From: Cyanobacteriota bacterium SRBZ.bins.94.201705
GTDB taxonomy: Bacteria; Cyanobacteriota; Cyanobacteriia; Cyanobacteriales; Cyanobacteriaceae
NCBI GenBank assembly: GCA_030549855.1
Contig: JAUQQP010000038.1
Location: 1-53,033, forward strand
DNA: 53,033 bases
Reading direction: 5' to 3'
Of this stretch, positions 1-7,712 are shown piece after piece. Below the pieces are notes generated by a model, which made no database searches, had not been told where the DNA came from, and worked only from the letters and a program-made list of their open reading frames with translations. Numbering within the stretch: position 1 is the first letter of the stretch; each line of letters begins with the position of its first letter. Position numbers and translations under genes: made by a program.

Positions 1-425
1 AAACAGTATTTTATAACGGGACGTAAATAAGTACAAGAGTGGTAAGTATTATGGTACAAGTTGCTCGAGGGGAATGGCAAGAAAAAACACTAAAAACCTG
101 GAATCGAATTACAAGGAAGTCTATTTGTATACTAAATATAACACGTATCGTCTCATGAAAGGGGATAGTAATGGCTACAAAAGGGGCACTGTTGGTTATT
201 ATTAATGCAATTACCGCGGCAGAGAGTGCCCCCTAGGGGAAATTGACTATTAATTATAGTTAAGGAAAAGATTAATAAATATCATCGTCACTCATCTTGT
301 CAAACGTCCCATGCTTGTTTATGCTGGATCTAGATGAGTTTTTAATAAAAAAGCTGGCCAAAGAAAAGGGGGGATTCCGTGCTTAAAAAAGTAATGGAGT
401 TGTCACCCACCTTTGGACAGCAGGT
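1..425. other. Upstream region of the ccm cluster, no gene recognised
   Basis: This stretch holds no convincing gene. Two very short ATG frames (51-158 and 171-236) lack recognisable products and are not called. The region is AT-rich and ends in the 25-bp repeat block in front of ccmK2, so it most likely contains the promoter region and 5' leader of the carboxysome operon. Any gene further left is outside the window. Confidence 0.5.
297..325 (+). promoter_or_regulatory. Possible sigma70-type promoter for the ccm operon
   Basis: TTGTCA at 297-302 is followed after 17 bp by TATGCT at 320-325. This is a fair match to a sigma70-type -35/-10 pair and lies about 240 bp upstream of ccmK2, which would give a long leader containing the 25-bp repeats. 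It is a pattern match only. Confidence 0.3.
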
Positions 426-522
426 AGCGGTAGGCCTTGTGCCTGCCATCAGGGGTGGGCCTTGTGCCTGCCATGAGGGGTAGGCTTTGTGCCCCACATC
501 AGGGGGAGGCCTTGTGCCTAAT
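426..522 (+). repeat. Four tandem 25-bp repeats in the ccmK2 leader
   Basis: Four consecutive units with an exact 25-bp step start at 426, 451, 476 and 501. The core is RGGCCTTGTGCCTGCCATC. Within each unit AGGC and GCCT flank CTTGT, giving a small inverted repeat. The last unit ends about 45 bp before the ccmK2 start, so the block probably lies in the leader. A fifth, single copy sits between ccmK2 and ccmK1 at 912-936. Confidence 0.85.
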
Positions 523-566
523 ACCACAGTCGTAGAAAGAAATAGTATCGAAGGAAGGGAACGAAG

Positions 567-878
567 ATGCCAATCGCAGTAGGAATGATCGAAACCCTGG
601 GCTTTCCAGCCGTGGTAGAGGCAGCAGACGCTATGGTGAAAGCTGCCCGTGTTACCTTGGTAGGGTATGAAAAAATCGGCAGTGGCCGTGTCACCGTGAT
701 AGTCAGAGGTGACGTGTCGGAGGTGCAAGCCTCTGTAGCGGCGGGGATTGAATCTGCCAACAGAGTGCCCGGAGGGGAGGTATTATCTACTCATATCATT
801 GCCCGCCCTCACGAAAACCTAGAATATGTACTACCAATTCGTTACACTGAAGAGGTAGAACAGTTCCGTAACTATTAA
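567..878 (+). CDS. ccmK2: Carboxysome shell hexamer protein CcmK2
   Basis: 103-aa single BMC-domain protein that forms the hexagonal facet tiles of the beta-carboxysome shell and lets bicarbonate and RuBP pass through the central pore. The pore-lining KIGSGR motif is at about residues 36-41, and the conserved segment [11 protein letters not shown] is near the C terminus. The length and the short tail ending VEQFRNY match CcmK2 rather than the longer CcmK1. The ATG start follows a strong purine-rich ribosome site (AAGGAAGGGA). It is first in the ccmK2-K1-L-M-N series, all on the same strand with gaps of about 90-110 bp. Identification is essentially certain; the K2/K1 assignment rests on the tail. 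Confidence 0.97.
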   Translation: MPIAVGMIETLGFPAVVEAADAMVKAARVTLVGYEKIGSGRVTVIVRGDVSEVQASVAAGIESANRVPGGEVLSTHIIARPHENLEYVLPIRYTEEVEQFRNY

Positions 879-911
879 GTAGTATAAAAGTGAGAATATA
901 GGAAGTCAAGT

Positions 912-936
912 AGTGGTGGGCCTTGTGCCTGCCTCG
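912..936 (+). repeat. Single copy of the 25-bp ccm repeat
   Basis: GGTGGGCCTTGTGCCTGCC matches the tandem units at 426-522. It lies in the 99-bp gap between ccmK2 and ccmK1. Its recurrence in two leaders of the same operon suggests a shared RNA-level or regulatory element, or simple spread of a small repeat. Confidence 0.75.
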
Positions 937-977
937 ACCATGCAAATATTCTAGTAAAAAGGGGAAGAAATAAGCCT

Positions 978-1316
978 ATGTCAATCGCAGTTGGGATGGT
1001 GGAAACCCTGGGCTTTCCGGCGGTAGTGGAAGCGGCAGACGCCATGGTAAAGGCAGCCCGGGTAACCCTGGTGGGTTATGAAAAAATCGGTAGTGGCCGC
1101 GTCACTGTAATCGTCAGGGGCGATGTGTCTGAGGTGCAGGCTTCTGTGGCGGCGGGCATTGAAAACGCCAAAAGGGTAAAGGGAGGACAGGTGTTGTCCC
1201 ATCACATTATCGCCCGTCCTCACGAAAACCTAGAGTATGTCCTGCCCATCCGTTACACCGAAGAGGTAGAACAGTTCAGGGAAAGCGTTAATCCTCGCCC
1301 CTTGAGCCGCCCCTAA
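978..1316 (+). CDS. ccmK1: Carboxysome shell hexamer protein CcmK1
   Basis: 112-aa BMC-domain paralogue of the preceding CcmK2, almost identical through the first 75 residues, including the KIGSGR pore loop. It differs mainly around residues 63-72 and by a C-terminal extension ([12 protein letters not shown]) typical of CcmK1. In related cyanobacteria CcmK1 and CcmK2 both build the main shell facets and can form mixed layers. The ATG start is preceded by GGGGAAG. The near-identical nucleotide sequence of the pair indicates tandem duplication with continuing homogenisation. Confidence 0.96.
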   Translation: MSIAVGMVETLGFPAVVEAADAMVKAARVTLVGYEKIGSGRVTVIVRGDVSEVQASVAAGIENAKRVKGGQVLSHHIIARPHENLEYVLPIRYTEEVEQFRESVNPRPLSRP

Positions 1317-1370
1317 AGGGCACCACTACCCTCGCAAGGGCATGTTTTAACTAATTTTGGGCACCTAATT

Positions 1371-1390
1371 GCGCCCCTCTGCGGGGGTGT
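1371..1390 (+). promoter_or_regulatory. Hairpin between ccmK1 and ccmL
   Basis: CGCCCC (1372-1377) can pair with GGGGTG (1384-1389) around a 6-nt loop, with one G-U pair. No strong T-run follows, so it is more likely an attenuator or RNA-processing/stability element that lowers ccmL expression relative to ccmK than a full terminator. This is inferred from position. Confidence 0.35.
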
Positions 1391-1421
1391 CATTTAAATA
1401 CTTTTAGTTACAAATGTCTTA

Positions 1422-1730
1422 ATGCAAATAGCTAAGGTCTGTGGCACAGTTGTTTCAACCCACAAGTCAAAGGCCCTAACAGGAGTAAAGTTGCTCCTGG
1501 TACAGTTTCTGGACGCCACGGGGCAGCCTACGCCCCAGTACGAGGTGGCGGGGGATACTGTGGGGGCTGGCCTCAATGAGTGGGTGCTGGTGACCAGGGG
1601 AAGTTCCGCCCGCAAGGAATTCGGGATGGAGGACCGTCCGGTGGACGCCATGGTGGTGGGGATTATTGATACTGTCACCGTGGGGGGTGATTTGATCTAC
1701 AGCAAAAAAGAGGCTGAAAGGCCTTATTAA
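1422..1730 (+). CDS. ccmL: Carboxysome vertex pentamer protein CcmL
   Basis: 102-aa protein of the EutN/CcmL family, which forms pentamers that cap the twelve vertices of the icosahedral carboxysome. Family features visible are the N-terminal QIAKVCGTVVSTHK strand, the central ARKEFGMEDRPVDA segment and the VVGIIDTV strand near the C terminus. The usual length is about 100 residues. It lies third in the operon after a 105-bp gap containing a hairpin, consistent with much less pentamer than hexamer being needed. The start has only a weak ribosome-binding site, which also fits low expression. Confidence 0.96.
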   Translation: MQIAKVCGTVVSTHKSKALTGVKLLLVQFLDATGQPTPQYEVAGDTVGAGLNEWVLVTRGSSARKEFGMEDRPVDAMVVGIIDTVTVGGDLIYSKKEAERPY

Positions 1731-1823
1731 TCACACCTTTGTAGTTTCTAGATAAGTGGTTATAAAAGTTCTTCTATGTTAGCCCGTTTGGCCGTTTACA
1801 AGTACAAGGAAGGGAGGTAGACT

Positions 1824-3791
1824 GTGAGCTTTCCTATAATGGCTGCTCCCCCAACTCCTTGGTCCAGAAACCTGGCGGAACCAACTATCCATGAGACTGC
1901 CTATGTTCACTCCTTTTCCAATCTCATAGGGGATGTAAGAGTAGGGGCTAATGTCCTCATCGCGCCTGGGACAAGTATCCGTGCTGATGAGGGGACTCCC
2001 TTTTACATCGGTGACAACAGCAATATTCAAGACGGCGTTGTCATCCACGGGTTGGAAAAGGGACGAGTTAAGGGGGATGACGGTAAGGAGTATTCTGTCT
2101 GGATCGGTCGTAATACCTGTATTACCCACCTGGCTCTTATCCATGGCCCCGCTTACGTGGGGGATAATTGTTTTATAGGCTTCCGTTCCACGGTTTTCAA
2201 TGCCAAGGTGGGGCATGGCTGCATCGTTATGATGCATGTGTTGATTCAGGACGTGGAAATACCGCCCGGCAAGTATGTCCCTTCGGGGTCTATCATTACT
2301 ACCCAGCAACAGGCTGACCGTCTCCCGGATGTACAACCTGAGGACAGGGAGTTTGCCGCCCACGTGGTTCAAATCAATGAGGCCCTCGCTATGGGCTATC
2401 AGTGTATCGAAAATGCTGCTTGTCTCAATGCTGTGAGGGCGGAAAATGCCCGCCTTGAGCCTAACAGGCATCTTGGTAATGAAGAAGGTAATAATATGGC
2501 TGTAACTACAGATATTGCTAACCAGGTGCGTTCTTTCCTAAGACAGGGGTATCAAATTGGGGTGGAACATGCGAACCCCCGTCGTTTCAAGACTAAGTCT
2601 TGGTTGACTGCCCCCTTGAAGGCTACCGGGGAGGCCGCTATTCTCCGGGAGTTGGAGTCTTTGCTACGGGAATATTCTGGGGAGTATGTCCGCCTTATTG
2701 GCATTGACCCTAACGCTAAACGCCGTGTAGCCGAGGTTATCATCCAACGTCCTGGAGAAACCCCTTCTGTTGCCATCAACTCCTCCAGTCGGGTAACTGT
2801 CAACAGTAATAACACAGTCGCCTCTAGTGCCCCTGGGAAGGCTAATTGGACTGATGAGGTGCGCGCCCTAATCCAGGCTGGCTATCAAATCGGGGTAGAA
2901 CACGCTGACAAACGTCGCTTTAAGACTAAGTCCTGGCTTACCGCCGGCAGCATCAATACTAAGTCCGTCCAGGAGGCCATTAGCGCCATTGAGGGCTATC
3001 TCCGTCAGTTTGAGGGGGAATATGTCCAGATTGTGGGAGTTGATCCCTCCAGCAAACGTCGTGTTTCTGAAACTATCATCCAACGCCCTGGGGACAGTGC
3101 CAGTACTGCTTCGGTAACAGGCAATACTTCTTCTAGCTCTTCTTCTGCCAATGGCGCCTCGGTGACAATTACGGGCGGCCGACTCAGCCAGGAGGCTATC
3201 GCTCAGGTGCGCTCCCTTTTGGCCCAAGGCTATCAAATAGGCACTGAGCATGCCACGGTTCGTCGTTTTAAGACCAATTCCTGGCAGTCCTGTGCCCCTA
3301 TCCAAAGCAAGAATGAAAGGGAGGTCATTGCTGCCCTGGAGGCTTGTCTGAAAGAACATGATGGGGAGTATGTCCGTCTGATCGGCATTGACCCCACCGC
3401 TAAACGCCGGGTGTTGGAAATGATCATCCAACGGCCTGATGGTGTCCCTGGGGGTAATAATACCGTAAATAGTAAAGTTACAAACGTAAATAACAATGGC
3501 AAAAGTGTAAATGGGGCCGTTGCTACCACTAGTTTGTCCCCGGAAGTGGTATCTCAGGTGCGCTCCCTTTTGGCCCAAGGCTATCAAATAGGCACTGAGC
3601 ATGCCACGGTTCGTCGTTTTAAGACTAATTCCTGGCAGTCCTGTGCCCCCATCCAAAGTCGCAATGAGTCCGAGGTGCTACGGGCTTTGGAGGCCTGTCT
3701 GAAGGAACATTCTGGGGAGTATGTGCGCCTGATTGGTATTGACCCCAATGCTAAACGCCGGGTATTGGAAACCATCATCCAAAGACCATAA
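1824..3791 (+). CDS. ccmM: Carboxysome scaffold CcmM with gamma-carbonic anhydrase and four SSUL modules
   Basis: 655-aa organiser of the beta-carboxysome. Residues 1 to about 210 form a left-handed beta-helix gamma-carbonic anhydrase domain. The zinc ligands H75, H102 and H107 and the cysteine pair C194/C200 are all present, so the domain should be catalytically competent when oxidised. Four RbcS-like (SSUL) modules follow, at about 225-312, 342-428, 454-540 and 571-655, each with a GYQIGxEHAxxRRFKTxSW signature; they link Rubisco holoenzymes into the condensate. Modules 3 and 4 each hold a cysteine pair, modules 1 and 2 none. The start is GTG at 1824 with a strong AAGGAAGGGAGG site. An internal ATG should give the short isoform. 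Confidence 0.97.
   Translation: MSFPIMAAPPTPWSRNLAEPTIHETAYVHSFSNLIGDVRVGANVLIAPGTSIRADEGTPFYIGDNSNIQDGVVIHGLEKGRVKGDDGKEYSVWIGRNTCITHLALIHGPAYVGDNCFIGFRSTVFNAKVGHGCIVMMHVLIQDVEIPPGKYVPSGSIITTQQQADRLPDVQPEDREFAAHVVQINEALAMGYQCIENAACLNAVRAENARLEPNRHLGNEEGNNMAVTTDIANQVRSFLRQGYQIGVEHANPRRFKTKSWLTAPLKATGEAAILRELESLLREYSGEYVRLIGIDPNAKRRVAEVIIQRPGETPSVAINSSSRVTVNSNNTVASSAPGKANWTDEVRALIQAGYQIGVEHADKRRFKTKSWLTAGSINTKSVQEAISAIEGYLRQFEGEYVQIVGVDPSSKRRVSETIIQRPGDSASTASVTGNTSSSSSSANGASVTITGGRLSQEAIAQVRSLLAQGYQIGTEHATVRRFKTNSWQSCAPIQSKNEREVIAALEACLKEHDGEYVRLIGIDPTAKRRVLEMIIQRPDGVPGGNNTVNSKVTNVNNNGKSVNGAVATTSLSPEVVSQVRSLLAQGYQIGTEHATVRRFKTNSWQSCAPIQSRNESEVLRALEACLKEHSGEYVRLIGIDPNAKRRVLETIIQRP
2481..2498 (+). 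promoter_or_regulatory. Internal ribosome site and start for short CcmM isoform
   Basis: GAAGAAGG at 2481-2488 stands 7 nt before an in-frame ATG at 2496, which is codon 225 of ccmM, exactly at the junction between the carbonic anhydrase domain and the first SSUL module. In beta-cyanobacteria a short CcmM (M35 type) is made by internal translation at this junction. Here the product would be 431 aa with four SSUL modules. Confidence 0.75.
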
Positions 3792-3805
3792 TTTTTTCTC
3801 CTAGC

Positions 3806-3825
3806 GGGCGTACTTCTCTACGCCC
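3806..3825 (+). promoter_or_regulatory. Stable hairpin between ccmM and ccmN
   Basis: GGGCGTA and TACGCCC form a perfect 7-bp stem around CTTCTC, 15 bp after the ccmM stop. The downstream sequence is only mildly T-rich (TGTTTGACCTTTTG), so this may be a weak terminator or a 3'-end stabiliser separating the abundant ccmM message from ccmN. Confidence 0.45.
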
Positions 3826-3901
3826 CCCTGTTTGACCTTTTGAATTCCTTTATGCCAAAAACTGGTATCCCACACCAGAGTTAGAGCTACTTGCCCCCCA
3901 C

Positions 3902-4621
3902 ATGTCTATACCTGTCCTTCAAGTCCCCAGTATCCCTAACACCCGCGTAGTAGGAGATGTTACGATAGACCCCACGGCTATCATTGCCCCCGGGGTTATC
4001 TTAAATGCAACTCCGGGCTGCCGCATTGTCATCAAAAGTGGGGCCTGTCTGGGCATGGGGACGATTATTACTGCCATAGGGGGGGATGTGGTAGTGGAGT
4101 CCAATGCCATTCTCGGTGCCGGGAGTTTAATTGTAGGAGCTTGTGTTATCGGAACTCAGGCTTCCTTGGGGGCGCTGGTGACTATCTACAGGGCCGATGT
4201 GCCGGCTAATGCGGTTATTTCTGCGGGGACAATCCTAGGGGATAGCTCTCGGAAACCTCCTTGCCAGTCCCCGCCTCACCCCAGTCCCCCCTCAGCTGCT
4301 CCGGTACAACAGGGGGATGGAAACGAAGACAACCAGTCCCCCCCAACTCCCCCCTCCTCCACAACGACTCAGGAAACTAAACAGGGGGTAGAACAGGAAA
4401 ACACGGAAAACGCAGAGGCAAAGGCGGAAGAGGAAGACCCCTGGCACCAGGAAGAAACCCCCTCCCAGACAAGCTCTGCCGAAAACAGTAATGTCCCACC
4501 AGATGCTTCCTACACGCCCCAGCCAGACACCTCCGCCAAAAAGAGTGTGGTGGGGAGGGTTTATATCAACAAGTTGCTGTTTACCCTCTTCCCTGACAGA
4601 AACAGCAAACCTCCCCTCTAG
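3902..4621 (+). CDS. ccmN: Carboxysome assembly protein CcmN
   Basis: 239-aa adaptor that binds CcmM through its N-terminal hexapeptide-repeat beta-helix (residues about 12-115) and recruits the CcmK shell through a C-terminal encapsulation peptide. A long proline-, glutamine- and acid-rich linker spans about residues 118-210. The terminal amphipathic helix is visible as VVGRVYINKLLFTLFP, the expected encapsulation peptide. It is the last gene of the ccm cluster. Its stop codon overlaps, tail to tail, the end of the convergent ATPase gene. ATG at 3902 is preceded by CCCCCCAC, so the ribosome-binding site is poor, in keeping with low abundance. Confidence 0.95.
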   Translation: MSIPVLQVPSIPNTRVVGDVTIDPTAIIAPGVILNATPGCRIVIKSGACLGMGTIITAIGGDVVVESNAILGAGSLIVGACVIGTQASLGALVTIYRADVPANAVISAGTILGDSSRKPPCQSPPHPSPPSAAPVQQGDGNEDNQSPPTPPSSTTTQETKQGVEQENTENAEAKAEEEDPWHQEETPSQTSSAENSNVPPDASYTPQPDTSAKKSVVGRVYINKLLFTLFPDRNSKPPL

Positions 4622-6384
4622 GCTGGATATATCCTTAAACGACGGTTAGGCTCCTCCCCAAAACTGTCTGAGCGGAGGCGGTAGTGGGCTACTAGCTCGT
4701 GTTGCATTTTTCTGATCCTGGCGTTACGGGGTAATAGTTCAACGGGCTGTCCCCTAGGAATGACAATCTGTTCTACCGCCAGCCGGGCCTCTTCTAAGGC
4801 CTCTAGCTCGTCGTCACTGTCCCCTGTGAGGAACTGTCCCAAATCTAGGGACTGGGGCTTGTTCTCCTCTTCCTCCCCTATCAATTCCCTCAGGGCACGG
4901 ACAATTTGGGGAATACTGTTAGACTTGACTGTCTTGATGGTCAACTGCCTTTCTTTGGCCATCTGCACCAGTTTGGAATTGTTTTTCGCCTGAGAGCGCA
5001 ACGCCAGGATTACGTCTGCACTATCTAGGTCCTTGGTGAGGACAATGGGCATCTTGAACAGGTCGATCACCTGCTCCAAGTTACTTTTCCCTATGCCATA
5101 GGGGTAGACATAGACAGGAAAATCCTCCCCATTAGGCCCCGGGGTGCGGATCTTTCCCCCCTCCCCTTCCTCCTTGTACCAGGACTGGTCTAGCATTTGC
5201 TCAAATTCTGAATGGGCTGCCGTTGTCGGTGGGGGGACTGGTGCCATCTTCCCTTGAGCCCTTAGGCCGGTGGGGGGACGGAAATCAAAAGAACTATGGT
5301 TTACGGTACTGCTATTACTGACGGACGGCAACGAGTTTAATTTTCTTGCTGGCAACAAAGAGGGATCCCTTGTAATGGTCACCTCCCCATTTTCGTTGAT
5401 TTGTCTCAGTTGCGGGATGGGTTGTTTGCCCCGGAGAATGCAGTCTACCGTGTGGGCCACGTCCTCATGTACTACCCACTTTTGTCTTTCCCACATTTCT
5501 ATGGCGATTTGGAAGGTGGGTGGCGCTTTCCTCTCTAACACCGTCTTCTGACAACCCCGCCGTCGCGCCTCCTCATCCCCCAGGGTTACGGACTGGATAC
5601 CCCCCACTAAGTCTGAGAGAGTGGGGTTTTTAATCAAATTTTCTAGACTGTTACCATGGGCAGTGCCTACCAACTGTACCCCCCTTTCGGCAATGGTACG
5701 CGCCGCCAAAGCCTCTAACTCCGTCCCAATTTCGTCTATTATTATCACCTCCGGCATGTGGTTTTCCACCGCCTCGATCATCACCTGATGTTGTAATTCG
5801 GGACGGGCTACCTGCATTCGTCTTGCCCGGCCAATGGCGGGGTGAGGTATATCCCCATCGCCAGCAATCTCATTGGAGGTGTCAATGATCACCACCCTTT
5901 TTCCCAGTTCATCCGCCAATACACGGGCAATCTCCCTCAGGGCAGTGGTCTTCCCTACCCCCGGACGGCCCAACAGAAGGATGGATTGGCCACTTTCCAC
6001 CAACTCCCGAATCATGGCAATGGTGCCGAATACCGCCCTGCCAATGCGACAGGTTAAACCAATTATGTCCCCCTGACGGTTGCGGATACAGGAAATGCGG
6101 TGTAAAGTCCGCTCAATCCCCGCCCTATTGTCACTGCTAAAATGACCTACCCTAGATACACAATAGGCCAGATCTTCCCGGGTTACTAGTTCCTCACTAA
6201 TATATTCTGACCCTTCCGAAAACCGCGCCTCCGGCTGTCTCCCCAAATCCAGGACAATCTCAATGAGAGACTCCTTCTTGGGGTGTTTCTCTAGGGCATG
6301 TCTGATCCTCGGGGGCATTACGTCTAGTAGCTTGTCTAGATCGTCAGTTATCTTTTGCATCTGGGGAGGGAGTTTCAATGTCAT
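4618..6384 (-). CDS. Ycf45-like AAA ATPase with R3H domain
   Basis: 588-aa protein of the Ycf45/SpoIIIAA-like ATPase family, conserved in cyanobacteria and some algal plastids; its exact role is unknown. The Walker A motif GRPGVGKTT is at about residues 138-146 and a Walker B-like VIIIDEIGTE at about 212-221. The C-terminal part (about 420-500) contains a variable nucleotide-binding-like region, and the last 50 residues form an R3H single-stranded nucleic acid binding domain (RKMQHELV, SDSFGEEPNRRLRIYP). The protein probably acts on nucleic acid in an ATP-dependent way. The gene converges on ccmN with a 4-bp overlap. It diverges from lrtA across a 460-bp intergenic region that carries an HLR1-like site. 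Confidence 0.9.
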   Translation of the reverse strand: MTLKLPPQMQKITDDLDKLLDVMPPRIRHALEKHPKKESLIEIVLDLGRQPEARFSEGSEYISEELVTREDLAYCVSRVGHFSSDNRAGIERTLHRISCIRNRQGDIIGLTCRIGRAVFGTIAMIRELVESGQSILLLGRPGVGKTTALREIARVLADELGKRVVIIDTSNEIAGDGDIPHPAIGRARRMQVARPELQHQVMIEAVENHMPEVIIIDEIGTELEALAARTIAERGVQLVGTAHGNSLENLIKNPTLSDLVGGIQSVTLGDEEARRRGCQKTVLERKAPPTFQIAIEMWERQKWVVHEDVAHTVDCILRGKQPIPQLRQINENGEVTITRDPSLLPARKLNSLPSVSNSSTVNHSSFDFRPPTGLRAQGKMAPVPPPTTAAHSEFEQMLDQSWYKEEGEGGKIRTPGPNGEDFPVYVYPYGIGKSNLEQVIDLFKMPIVLTKDLDSADVILALRSQAKNNSKLVQMAKERQLTIKTVKSNSIPQIVRALRELIGEEEENKPQSLDLGQFLTGDSDDELEALEEARLAVEQIVIPRGQPVELLPRNARIRKMQHELVAHYRLRSDSFGEEPNRRLRIYPA

Positions 6385-6494
6385 TCCTGATTTTGTTCTC
6401 TCTTCTTCCTAGTTGACGAAAGACTGTTTTTCCCTTTGACTCGATCATAGCCCAACTGCGCCCATTTTGACCGCCCTTTCCTCCTTCTTCTTCT

Positions 6495-6510
6495 TTTACA
6501 AAACTTAACA
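6495..6510 (+). promoter_or_regulatory. HLR1-like direct repeat between the ycf45-like gene and lrtA
   Basis: TTTACA at 6495-6500 and TTAACA at 6505-6510 are separated by 4 bp, close to the HLR1 consensus (two KTTACA half-sites, 10-bp step) bound by the redox regulator RpaB. It lies 110 bp upstream of the ATPase gene and about 340 bp upstream of the lrtA start. The light dependence known for lrtA makes such a site plausible, but one half-site carries a mismatch. Confidence 0.4.
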
Positions 6511-6847
6511 AAGGCTGAGAAAAAATAAAAATAACTTAAAGTTGACTGTTTTTCCCCCGAAAAAAATGTTACTATAGTTCATAGGAAAAAGAGAAAGAAA
6601 GGGGGCAATAAAAAAAACAAAATCGGCCGCAAAAAATATGTCCTATCGCAACGTTTTCAGGGCGATTTTCTGGTGTAGCAGGCTCAGGTATTAGGGGGTT
6701 TCCCTAGCTCTGTCCTCCTCACCCCCTCCAAGCGGGGAGGAAAGGGGGGGAGAAAAAAAAAACCTCTTGTTAGGGGAAATTCTCTGTACTGTTCCCGTTT
6801 TCTTCCCAGCAACAATCAGTCAAAACCGAAAAAATGGAGTGTCAGTT
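6511..6847 (+). promoter_or_regulatory. Promoter and long leader of lrtA
   Basis: A promoter-like region (TTGACT at 6541, TACTAT/TATAGT near 6570) is followed by roughly 250 bp of untranslated sequence rich in A- and G-runs before the lrtA start. A long 5' leader is known for lrtA genes of other cyanobacteria, where it takes part in light/dark control of transcript stability. The spacing between the two hexamers is longer than canonical, so the exact start site is uncertain. Confidence 0.4.
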
Positions 6848-7420
6848 ATGAAGTTGTTAATCCAGGGAAATAATATCCAAGTCACTGAGTCCATTCGTAA
6901 TTATGTAGAGAAAAAATTAGAAAAGGCGGTTAAACACTTCCAACATCTGGCCACCAAAATGGACGTCCACTTGTCGGTGGAACGCAACGCCCGCATCAGC
7001 AACAAACACAAGGCAGAAGTGACAGTGTATGCCAATGGCACCGTGATTCGAGCCCAGGAAAACAGTGAAAACCTCTACGCCAGCATTGACCTAGTCTCCG
7101 ACAAAATCGCCCGTCAACTCCGTAAATACAAGGAACGTATGTTGGCTAAGAAAACCCACACCACAGAAAAAACTGTGAATGCGGTAGAGGAGAAAATGGT
7201 TGAACCTAGTCTAGTGGGAGATCGTCAGCCCCAATTACCCCCGGAAGTAGTGCGGGTGAAGTACTTTGCTATGCCGGAAATGACTGTGGAAGAGGCCCTG
7301 GAACAGTTGCAGCTAGTGGACCACGATTTCTACATGTTCCGCAACAAGGAGACTGGGGAAATCAACGTTATCTATGAGCGCAACCACGGCGGCTATGGTT
7401 TGATTCAACCTCGCAAATAA
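6848..7420 (+). CDS. lrtA: Long-form ribosome hibernation factor (light-repressed LrtA)
   Basis: 190-aa long HPF/RaiA-type protein that binds the 30S decoding centre in darkness or starvation and dimerises 70S ribosomes into 100S particles. The N-terminal ribosome-binding domain covers about residues 1-100 ([20 protein letters not shown]), followed by a charged linker. The C-terminal dimerisation domain ([20 protein letters not shown] to GGYGLI) covers about 133-187. The ATG at 6848 is chosen over an upstream in-frame start at 6767 because GGAG precedes it and the family begins at this residue. In relatives the transcript accumulates in the dark, hence light-repressed transcript A. Confidence 0.95.
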   Translation: MKLLIQGNNIQVTESIRNYVEKKLEKAVKHFQHLATKMDVHLSVERNARISNKHKAEVTVYANGTVIRAQENSENLYASIDLVSDKIARQLRKYKERMLAKKTHTTEKTVNAVEEKMVEPSLVGDRQPQLPPEVVRVKYFAMPEMTVEEALEQLQLVDHDFYMFRNKETGEINVIYERNHGGYGLIQPRK

Positions 7421-7591
7421 GACCTTCCTCTGGTGACTTAGGGGGGGCCGGTTTTCATTCTCTACGGGAATCCTCACCAAGGCCGGTTCTCCCTCGCCTC
7501 CCCCCCAGTCGTCTTCATCCCCCAAAAACAATAACAGCACCAGGGCAACTGCCAACACTACAAGGGTGATTGCCATTTTTTTTTTTGTCAC
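7313..7591 (-). CDS. Possible small single-span membrane protein
   Basis: A minus-strand frame of up to 92 aa (GTG at 7591; alternatively ATG at 7576) begins with a plausible membrane segment ([19 protein letters not shown]) followed by an acidic glycine-rich stretch. The last third runs antisense through the 3' end of lrtA, which is unusual and argues that the real product, if any, may be partly fortuitous. Only the 7421-7591 part is free of other coding. There is no clear ribosome-binding site. I do not recognise a family. Confidence 0.3.
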   Translation of the reverse strand: MTKKKMAITLVVLAVALVLLLFLGDEDDWGGGEGEPALVRIPVENENRPPLSHQRKVLFARLNQTIAAVVALIDNVDFPSLLVAEHVEIVVH

Positions 7592-7712
7592 TACATCTTC
7601 ATCCTAACCAATGTAAAGTTTTATTGCAACTCTGGCGTCTTCTTTGGGGAGAAGATATAAGCGCAACTGTTATAAGCTATTTATTGTTAAAAATTGTGTG
7701 TGAGGAAGAAAA

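Noticed and set aside
51-236. Two tiny ATG frames upstream of ccmK2
   Set aside because: 35 and 21 codons, no ribosome-binding context and no recognised product.
2868-3656. 262-codon antisense frame inside ccmM
   Set aside because: Shadow of the repeated SSUL modules; the plus-strand protein is a certain CcmM.
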